Below are positions 33,701-38,615 of a stretch of 38,615 nucleotides of DNA, one piece after another. The DNA comes from a virus: IMG/VR virus record IMGVR_UViG_3300033145_001804, positions 1-38,615 of that record. One strand, given 5' to 3'. The position numbers and the translations under genes are program-made. Numbering within the stretch: the stretch's first letter is position 1; the number at the start of each line of letters is the position of its first letter. The notes beneath the pieces are model-generated. The model was not told where the DNA came from. It did no database searches and saw only the letters and a program-made list of their open reading frames with translations.

Positions 33701-33954
33701 CGATTCCGGGCTTTGGACAGGGCACTGGCCTTCAAGGACTTCCGCGGACAGGTTTTTTTCGTGGCCATAAAGGCGAGATCGTAAAGAGTCCATCAGAAAG
33801 CGAAATGGAGAGGCGTGGTGGATCAGGACGGCCCCTTATAGTGAAGGTGTATGTCGGGAACGAGGAGTTTGACGGTCATATTCGTAAGGTTTCGGACGAT
33901 GTGTGTGTCGTGAGGGCCTCCCGGAGCATGGGGACGCGAAAGGCTTACAGTTAA
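30772..33954 (+). CDS. Tape measure protein
   Basis: The 1060 residues define tail length. The N-terminal third is helical with a TP901-type tape-measure region (SADLGSFNNLPTAQVMENIQ, near 163-182; LTGEYESMKKYGI). Hydrophobic segments lie near 65-82 and 320-345. A coiled-coil region (about 390-560) and a glycine-rich region (about 680-870) follow, and the C-terminus reads GFFRGHKGEIVKSPSESEM. The start is GTG 30772 or ATG 30784; neither has a good ribosome binding site. Codons from about 31.6 to 33.8 kb are more AT-rich than the N-terminal part, suggesting mosaic exchange. Confidence 0.9.
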   Translation: MADKMFITLEVDDKGSAVVKKFDHNTQAAFDKVKKNSTAGATQAGKMARKWNSAIDSIKNKWKTYSAVAGVAMAATIAAVTAGAKKFLASASDLQEVQSKFDVVFAGQEARAESWALTLVNAYAMSTREAKQYLASVQDLLVPMGMDAKAAGVLSNEIVKLSADLGSFNNLPTAQVMENIQSALTGEYESMKKYGIVINATTVQQKALNMGLAATKDELTAGMKAQAAYALMVEGSTAAIGDMSRTMGGAANQEKQTKALLEDISVLLGKTLIPYYQEILKLTNKWLKANKAIIEQNLPEYIQKVGSVVVNLGDAVRFLHNAWAGIGLLAAAQINAISVSVDGLVASLRFVLLPLDLIFKGLEKIGLIDANPFDQLQEGTRDLIVSSLEATASILAEIEKTNQAYDSVIAKVEGWKKKIAEAPVEQVKASEETIKQIKKQESAVEELGLSNDEVNIEYLKSLIAQRKEENRAAKEAEKLYGDRAKAARDMYGDLDDSSLDYFKEQKKLLKIQRDDYIELTGDKALAEAWFTDQKEKLDDQKLLSNGNFVDGIKLGYKEMTRETKTWAERGKGFARDVADNFNRATDDIIDKWIAGENKKVSVSEAAGDMLRDTAGSAAKMMKDAAIGEVMGMIGAWLGNATAQAGSEGPTWQKRLINAGLYLAGATTIILGSRAVGKKFKAQGGWIENHPMGGPINEGSRIKDDVYLTSTPGINHWGMGGEFVVNRQQTAKHYNLIDDINSGRIDSLGSRKPFAFRTLCDGPCGQGHAKGGPVGDWKDTADKLHQAGAATFYTKWKMTGNIWSAIADAVIYYSGLVATSYGAKKKGDSMLGDLFFNQGGVVGAENVGYGWGSKLWKKFKREVSRPFKAPQKLISDPLAFFSGEKENISEWLKSQKDNNLSQCIREIHDPTKIWDDIKGSLRTLIKPFVISLLTPNDYSAWKSGVWDDWGKGWKDYYKDKFKRCAGVKTDDIKSSMPPIPGFGQGTGLQGLPRTGFFRGHKGEIVKSPSESEMERRGGSGRPLIVKVYVGNEEFDGHIRKVSDDVCVVRASRSMGTRKAYS

Positions 33955-33956
33955 AA

Positions 33957-33990
33957 AAAAGGCTGAAGGCTGAAGGCTGAAGGCTGAAGG
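33957..33990 (+). repeat. Purine heptad repeat (family B) supplying a ribosome binding site
   Basis: Four tandem AAGGCTG units end in GAAGGAATTAA before ATG 33997. Confidence 0.75.
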
Positions 33991-33996
33991 AATTAA

Positions 33997-34968
33997 ATGC
34001 TTTTAGTAGAGTTCACAATAAATTCAGTTTTGAACTATTTAAGCATAGATGGCGTGGACCTGGCTCACTTTTGGGACAGCCATGTGATAAGATTTGATGC
34101 GCCGCAGAGAAGCCTTGCTAAAAATCACGGCGGATACTGCAGCCTCGGATTCGGCGGCATATCTTTTTCTCACGACCTTTTTACTGATGACTGGCCGCCG
34201 CCTGTAAACGGGGTGATAACGGTCAAATATACGGCGACGACCGAAGCGGCAGCCGAAACGATATTTGAGGGGGTCGCCCACCTGTCAAAAATCAACAGGG
34301 AAGAGATCAGATACGAGCTTTACGGGCCATCATATACTGCAACCGTTAATGACGCCACAGCATATAACGACACGCTTGTGGCTGTGATGACCACACTTTG
34401 TGGGGTAGGCATCCTGAATTTAACTTTAGACTCTTCGGCCGCCAGAGGACCATCGCCGAACGTAACGCATACGGTCGATGGTGATCAGCTCGCAATAGAG
34501 CTGGCATCCGAGATATGCGCTTTTTATTCACACCTTTTTTATATTGTCGGGTCCACCCTGTACTTGGTGGATATGTTAGGCGATAACGGCACTCAGACAA
34601 TTACGGAATTTGATTTTTTCCCGTCGGACTATAATAATTTAGTGCCGGTAGCCCTGGCCAGGTCAGGGGATTATTCAAGAACATCCGCATATCCTTACGG
34701 AAACGAACTCAGCGTTGATCAGTATCATGACACAGAGGCTAATGTTAATACAGCTCTGGACAATATTATTGCCATCGAGAACAAAGCGAGGTGCGACTTA
34801 AAAATACCCCTGCTCGGCAGTCTTCCGGTCCCGGGCAAAAAGATTTCCTGGACGGACACTTCACTGGGCGTAGATACTGATATGTATATTCGAGCCAGAG
34901 CTTTGCGGTACGATTTTGACAACGAGGAAATAACCATCTCAGGAGAAGGTGAGATCTCAGCAGCATGA
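33997..34968 (+). CDS. Distal tail/baseplate-like protein
   Basis: This 323-residue protein lies directly downstream of the tape measure, where distal tail or tail-tip hub proteins lie. The sequence is beta-rich with an N-terminal AHFWDSHVIRFDAP region and a C-terminal strand-rich part (YIRARALRYDFDNEEITISG) typical of tail-hub proteins. It overlaps the next gene by ATGA. Confidence 0.7.
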   Translation: MLLVEFTINSVLNYLSIDGVDLAHFWDSHVIRFDAPQRSLAKNHGGYCSLGFGGISFSHDLFTDDWPPPVNGVITVKYTATTEAAAETIFEGVAHLSKINREEIRYELYGPSYTATVNDATAYNDTLVAVMTTLCGVGILNLTLDSSAARGPSPNVTHTVDGDQLAIELASEICAFYSHLFYIVGSTLYLVDMLGDNGTQTITEFDFFPSDYNNLVPVALARSGDYSRTSAYPYGNELSVDQYHDTEANVNTALDNIIAIENKARCDLKIPLLGSLPVPGKKISWTDTSLGVDTDMYIRARALRYDFDNEEITISGEGEISAA

Positions 34969-35741
34969 AGGTAATTTATCCAGACAGATCCATTACGGCC
35001 ACGGCTGACAAGGAAAATGCGAACTATCCTGCAGCCAATGTGCTGGATGAGCATCCGAAAAAGCTCTATAAGTCCACGGACAATACCGCTGTGCTTGAGG
35101 TGACAACGGGCGCCGGCTCAAACGGGTTTGCGGTATTTAATACAAATGCGGCATCCGTCTCGGCTATCGTAAAGAAGGGCGAGCCAACAGAATGGGCTTC
35201 AGGTACGGAGTGGGTTTCGGGCACGGAATGGCGGACCGCGGAAGACCCGTCTCCGGCAACAATATATGACCTCAACCCCGGAAGCGTGGGCGCTATGTGG
35301 GGCGAATACACACAGATTGACGTGCCCCATATTATCGAGCTGACATTTACAGCCGCGGCAGGAACAATACTCGAATGCGGTGTGGTGGTGCCCGGCACGG
35401 TCAACACTTTTGACGACCCTCGATACGGCGTTAAAGAGGGCCTGAGAGATTATTCAATCAGCAAAGAGCTGAATAACGGAGCTTTTTATTATCGCAAAAG
35501 GGACGTGGTCAGGATTTTTAATTTCGATTTAATAGAGGACGGCGACACGGATTTTTATACCTTTATGCACTCAATTGTTCAGCTTGTCGGTCCCGGTCCC
35601 CTGGCATGGCGGATATTGCACAGCGGCATGACCAACTGGGAGTGGGTTGTATATGCCAGAAATGACAGCATGCCTGCGGGCGATCACGGCTTCAGCAGGG
35701 ACAGCAGCCTGATATCGGTGTCTCTGGTTGAAAATATTTAA
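34965..35741 (+). CDS. Tail tip/baseplate-associated protein
   Basis: This 258-residue protein is coupled to the previous gene. It has a jelly-roll-like start (PAANVLDEHPKKLYKSTD, resembling carbohydrate-binding discoidin-type modules) and a short internal repeat EWASGTEWVSGTEW (about 75-90). The C-terminal domain (WRILHSGMTNWEWVVYARND) is like tail-tip proteins. Probably part of the receptor-binding end. Confidence 0.65.
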   Translation: MKVIYPDRSITATADKENANYPAANVLDEHPKKLYKSTDNTAVLEVTTGAGSNGFAVFNTNAASVSAIVKKGEPTEWASGTEWVSGTEWRTAEDPSPATIYDLNPGSVGAMWGEYTQIDVPHIIELTFTAAAGTILECGVVVPGTVNTFDDPRYGVKEGLRDYSISKELNNGAFYYRKRDVVRIFNFDLIEDGDTDFYTFMHSIVQLVGPGPLAWRILHSGMTNWEWVVYARNDSMPAGDHGFSRDSSLISVSLVENI

Positions 35742-35758
35742 CTGAAAGGATGGGCGGT

Positions 35759-36880
35759 ATGAAAAATACAACGTCAATATTTAAAAGGACACTTTTGAGC
35801 GTTTTTGTGTTCCTGTCGGTGCTCGCTTTTTCAATACCGGCGAATGCGACCAGGACTGTTTACACATTCCTGGAGCTGACAGGCGGCGGGGCTGATGCGC
35901 TGGATTTTATCGACGGCGCGGATCTGGCGGATGGCGATTTTGCGATCGGCCTGGATAGCGCCAGGGGCCTTGTTTATTTGCTGGACGATGATTCGGCGGC
36001 AGGAGAAAGTTCGCCGGACATAATAGCGATGGATACAAACGGAGGGGATAAACGGTGGATACTCCAGAAAGCATACGTTGACAGCGACCTGCTGGACGGT
36101 ACCCGGTATGCCGCGGATGCCGAGGCGTCCGATACTTATGTTATAACCCTTTCCCCCACCCCGACAGCATACTACGACGGCATGGTTATTGTTTTTATGG
36201 CCAACACCGCCAACACCGGCGCCTGTACTGTAAACGTAAATGGCCTTGGTGCTAAATCAATTAAAAAACTACATGATACAGATCCAGCAACCGGAGATAT
36301 TGAATCAGGGCAAATAGTAACAGCAATATATGACGGTACAAATTTTCAAATGCAAAGCCAAATCGCTGCTGCTACTCCGGGTTTAGCAGCTGACACTCTA
36401 TGGGCCGCTGCCGGTGATTTAGTTAAGGGGACAGGAAATGATACCGCCGACATTCTTTCCATAGGCTCGGCAAACGATAAACTATTTGTTAATGCAGCTG
36501 GAACCACAGTTGAATATGATCACGGTCTTTATGCTGGAAGTAACACTTATGATTTAACAACTGCATCAGGCACCCAAGCTATAACTGGTGTTGGGTTTAA
36601 GCCTTCTGCCATTCTTATTCAGGGCGCTATTATTAGTGTTGCTGACTTATTTTCTACGTCTTACCACCAAAACGGATCAACAGACGGTGGTATAGGACAG
36701 AGGGTTGAGGCGGCAGGAGTAAGAATGTCGGTTCATGCTGGTGTTGAAATACAAACTGCAGCAGGTAGTTATCAGTACGGTACGGTAACTGCTTATGGTG
36801 CTGATGGATTTACAATATCTTGGACAAAGGCAGGCACTCCAACGGGTACACTAACATACAAGTATATATGTTTTAGATAG
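35759..36880 (+). CDS. Tail fibre-like protein with a signal peptide
   Basis: AAAGGA (35745-35750) supports ATG 35759; ATG 35750 is in frame but overlaps it. The first ~25 residues form a signal peptide (SIFKRTLLSVFVFLSVLAFS, ANA-T site). The mature part begins like phage fibre shaft proteins (FLELTGGGADALDFIDGADL) and ends with a fibre tip-like domain (GVGFKPSAILIQGA; YGTVTAYGADGFTISW). The second half (from about 36.25 kb) is clearly more AT-rich, consistent with a swapped receptor-binding tip. Confidence 0.75.
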   Translation: MKNTTSIFKRTLLSVFVFLSVLAFSIPANATRTVYTFLELTGGGADALDFIDGADLADGDFAIGLDSARGLVYLLDDDSAAGESSPDIIAMDTNGGDKRWILQKAYVDSDLLDGTRYAADAEASDTYVITLSPTPTAYYDGMVIVFMANTANTGACTVNVNGLGAKSIKKLHDTDPATGDIESGQIVTAIYDGTNFQMQSQIAAATPGLAADTLWAAAGDLVKGTGNDTADILSIGSANDKLFVNAAGTTVEYDHGLYAGSNTYDLTTASGTQAITGVGFKPSAILIQGAIISVADLFSTSYHQNGSTDGGIGQRVEAAGVRMSVHAGVEIQTAAGSYQYGTVTAYGADGFTISWTKAGTPTGTLTYKYICFR

Positions 36881-36890
36881 GAGAAAACTA

Positions 36891-37394
36891 ATGAAAAAAA
36901 TATTATGCTTTTTAATCTTATTTTTTCTATCTTATTCAGCAGCTTACGCAGATATGAGGGTGTGTATTAATAAAGCTACGGGGAAGTTAATTGAGTCGCA
37001 AGGCGGGGGTGATAAACTGCATTCACATCAAGTATTAAAAACAATAAACGAGGCTTATAATATTAAATATAAAATAGAAAAACCTAAGAAAACAATAGGA
37101 AAACTTATTGTAGAATTTGCGCCTGAAATTGAAGCAGCCACCGAGGAATATAGACAGGCAAATCTCAATACACTTACTCAAAATGCGATTGGGCGGGGTT
37201 ATAAGGTAGAAGATATTGAGGTTAAATATGTAAGCGATGAGGAATTTAAAACGCTTTTAGACTTTACAACTGCCCCGACACCAGAAGAGGTTTTAAAAGC
37301 CGAACAGGAAGCTATGATTAAAGCTATGATACGACAGATAGCTATTGAACGGCTACAAGGAGAAGGAAAATTATTCGGTTATGATATTGAATAG
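36891..37394 (+). CDS. Exported accessory protein after the fibre gene
   Basis: This 167-residue protein has an N-terminal signal peptide (ILCFLILFFLSYSAAYA, cleavage after AYA), a short Cys-containing stretch and a long charged helical part. AGGAGAA supports the start. It is AT-rich like the fibre tip. It could be a fibre assembly or periplasmic helper; no family is recognised. Confidence 0.65.
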   Translation: MKKILCFLILFFLSYSAAYADMRVCINKATGKLIESQGGGDKLHSHQVLKTINEAYNIKYKIEKPKKTIGKLIVEFAPEIEAATEEYRQANLNTLTQNAIGRGYKVEDIEVKYVSDEEFKTLLDFTTAPTPEEVLKAEQEAMIKAMIRQIAIERLQGEGKLFGYDIE

Positions 37395-37406
37395 GAGTTT
37401 GTTTTA

Positions 37407-37512
37407 GAGGCCGCTCCTGTGGAAGGCGTAACTTCCCAGGAGCGAAAGGTTGTTCACAGCACAACCAGACATCTGTAAACAGACGGCCTCCTGCTCGGAC
37501 CCGAGCAAGAGG
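37407..37512 (+). ncRNA. Structured leader RNA of the methylase gene
   Basis: P1 GAGGCCG (37407-37413) pairs with CGGCCTC (37484-37490) and closes three hairpins: CTCCTG-GGAAG with CTTCC-CAGGAG (loop GCGTAA), GGTTGT with ACAACC (7-base loop), and TCTG with CAGA (loop TAAA). A further hairpin GCTCG/CGAGC follows. The 3' strand of P1 holds GCCTCCT (37486-37492), perfectly complementary to AGGAGGC (37543-37549), the methylase ribosome binding site. CCTC can also pair with GAGG (37509-37512). Alternative folds could therefore switch translation. Confidence 0.7.
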
Positions 37513-37552
37513 GTTTATAACATAGATGCTGGCATTAACACAAGGAGGCGCT

Positions 37553-38311
37553 ATGAACAGCCCATTCGCTTATATCGGTGGTAAATCAAAACTATCTGAT
37601 ACAATTATTAAAATGATTCCCGAGCATCGTGCTTACTGCGAGGTTTTTGCCGGTGCAGCCTGGGTATTCTTTAGAAAAGAGCCCTCAAAGTATGAGGCCA
37701 TTAACGACCTTGATAGTGAGCTGATCGCCTTTTACAGAGTGCTTCAGCATCATTTAGAAGAGTTTCTAAAACAGTTTAAGTGGCTGCTGTCCTCGAGAGA
37801 ATGGTTTTTTGACTGGAAGCGACAGCAGGAAGCCGGCGGACTTACCGACATACAGCGAGCGGCAAGATATTATTACCTGCAGCGGCATACATTCGGCGGT
37901 CGTGTGAAAAATCGGACGTTCGGGACCGCTCCAATGAGCCGGCCACGAATCAATCTTCTCCGCATGGAGGAGGAACTTTCAGAGGTTTATCTCCGGTTGG
38001 CCACTGTGGTGATTGAGAATTTGTCCTGGCAGGAATTTATACAGCGCTACGATCGGGAAGAGACGTTCTTTTATCTTGATCCGCCATATTACAAATTTCC
38101 ATATTATCAACACAACCTGGAGCTTGATGATTATCAGAAAATGGCTGAGATATTATCCGGAATTAAAGCTAAGTTCATACTTAGCATTAACGATCACCGG
38201 GAGATCAGGTCGATATTCAACTCGTTTAATATGAAACCTGTCAGCCTGAAATATACTGTCGCTGTCAAGAAAAGCAAAACAGGAAAGGAGTTGTTGATCA
38301 GTAATTTTTAG
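37553..38311 (+). CDS. DNA adenine methylase (Dam, D12 class)
   Basis: The 252 residues hold FAYIGGKSKL (5-14, motif X), VFAGAAWVFF (31-40, SAM-binding motif I) and DPPYY (176-180, catalytic motif IV), so it should methylate adenine at N6 in a short target, likely GATC-like. AAGGAGG at 37542-37548 sets ATG 37553 rather than 37526. It occupies the far right end of the phage, the place of Mu mom, and probably protects phage DNA from restriction. Confidence 0.93.
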   Translation: MNSPFAYIGGKSKLSDTIIKMIPEHRAYCEVFAGAAWVFFRKEPSKYEAINDLDSELIAFYRVLQHHLEEFLKQFKWLLSSREWFFDWKRQQEAGGLTDIQRAARYYYLQRHTFGGRVKNRTFGTAPMSRPRINLLRMEEELSEVYLRLATVVIENLSWQEFIQRYDREETFFYLDPPYYKFPYYQHNLELDDYQKMAEILSGIKAKFILSINDHREIRSIFNSFNMKPVSLKYTVAVKKSKTGKELLISNF

Positions 38312-38327
38312 CGGTTGTTAATCGATT

Positions 38328-38355
38328 AATCGATCGTCAGATCGGTCGATTTTTA
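38328..38355 (+). terminator. Terminator after the methylase gene
   Basis: AATCGATCG pairs with CGGTCGATT around TCAGAT, followed by T-rich sequence. The stem contains one GATC and another lies in the loop region, so methylation by the upstream enzyme could touch it. Confidence 0.7.
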
Positions 38356-38378
38356 TATTAAATTCTTACTTAATTAAC

Positions 38379-38417
38379 CCTGTCAAATCGAACATCCTCG
38401 ATTTGAACAGGTTTTTT
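38379..38417 (+). terminator. Second terminator, near the right end
   Basis: CCTGTCAAATCGA pairs with TCGATTTGAACAGG (one bulge) around ACATCC, followed by six T. Confidence 0.85.
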
Positions 38418-38454
38418 ACGTCCTTAAAAATCAATCAAAATAATCCTTGTGAAT

Positions 38455-38510
38455 TTCTGAGTTTACGTGCAAATTATTCTGAGTTTACGTGCAAATTTAC
38501 AACCACTACA
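38455..38510 (+). other. Right prophage end with two MuA-like binding sites
   Basis: TTCTGAGTTTACGTGCAAAT occurs at 38455-38474 and again at 38477-38496, an exact 22-base period, as with tandem MuA sites at R1 and R2. The inward-reading complement matches the left-end site at 275-295. The terminus is probably a CA at 38500, 38504 or 38509. Confidence 0.7.
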
Positions 38511-38615
38511 TATTCTTACTTATTAATTGAAGAACCCTGTAGCGAGCTACAGGGAATCTTCGACCGTAAGGAAGTTAGCCATTTTTAGATTCGCTCGCTA
38601 ACCCCGCAGTAAGCT
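38511..38615. other. Host flank with a hairpin repeat
   Basis: CCCTGTAG (38535-38542) pairs with CTACAGGG (38547-38554) around CGAG. The following sequence ends with GCTCGCTAACCCCGCAG, which looks like the start of another dispersed hairpin. No gene is supported here. Confidence 0.5.

Noticed and set aside
35759-37552. Diversity-generating retroelement next to the fibre gene
   Set aside because: No reverse transcriptase and no template/variable repeat pair are seen; the RNA after the fibre genes has no copy within the fibre gene.
38511-38615. Small reading frame at 38403-38588 as a gene
   Set aside because: It runs across the second terminator, the MuA-like sites and the host hairpin, with no ribosome binding site or motif.

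Overview
The window holds an almost complete Mu-like transposable prophage with a siphovirus-type (long, non-contractile) tail, in a bacterial chromosome. The start of the window is the 3' end of a tRNA gene, probably tRNA-Cys, plus its terminator. The last ~100 bases look like host sequence. The host is probably a Gram-negative bacterium: the phage carries an O-antigen ligase/polymerase-like protein, Sec signal peptides and a lipobox. The dense dispersed repeats are of a kind I associate with Desulfobacterota and similar environmental genomes, but the species cannot be fixed from this sequence.

Layout. 1-300: host tRNA end, terminator and the probable left phage end with MuA-like sites. 326-1524, leftward: a membrane zinc-ribbon protein and a short CI-like repressor. 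1541-1584: divergent promoter and operator. 1618-10775, rightward early/middle block: Ner-like regulator, small proteins, MuA transposase, MuB ATPase, double winged-helix protein, GemA/gp16-like protein, tiny membrane proteins, zinc-ribbon proteins and a Com-like protein. 10781-10896: structured RNA ending in a strong terminator. 10976-12513: lysis genes. 12623-20524: packaging and head genes, including a fused protease-capsid gene. 20681-25481: accessory and decoration genes (signal-peptide cement-like protein, O-antigen ligase-like protein, cold shock protein, LamG-like protein). 25594-27759: connector, neck and tail terminator. 28235-28349: second copy of the structured RNA. 28470-35741: two tail tube paralogues, the frameshifted tail assembly chaperone, tape measure and tail tip. 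35759-37394: tail fibre-like and secreted accessory proteins. 37407-37512: a structured RNA leader. 37553-38311: an adenine methylase in the position of Mu mom. 38328-38417: two terminators. 38455-38510: the right phage end.

How the genes work together. The repressor and the Ner-like protein set the lysogeny switch. MuA and MuB transpose the genome. TerS and TerL package it into a capsid made from the protease-capsid polyprotein, and the tail is assembled on the tape measure with the G/GT chaperones. No Mor- or C-type late activator is visible. The duplicated RNA element sits exactly where Mu has a late promoter (before lysis) and again before the tail genes, so it is a candidate RNA-level control point. 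The methylase leader contains a perfect anti-Shine-Dalgarno sequence and can form alternative structures, which recalls the translational control of Mu mom by Com.

The most unusual global feature is repeat punctuation. Most gene junctions from about 2.4 to 34 kb carry one of a few short repeat families: 9-bp AACATCGAA units, purine heptads with a complementary arm, GGATTCAAG units, and a leader box resembling GCGACCGAAGGGAGCGAC just before start codons. Some of these repeats supply stop codons, ribosome binding sites or in-frame peptides.
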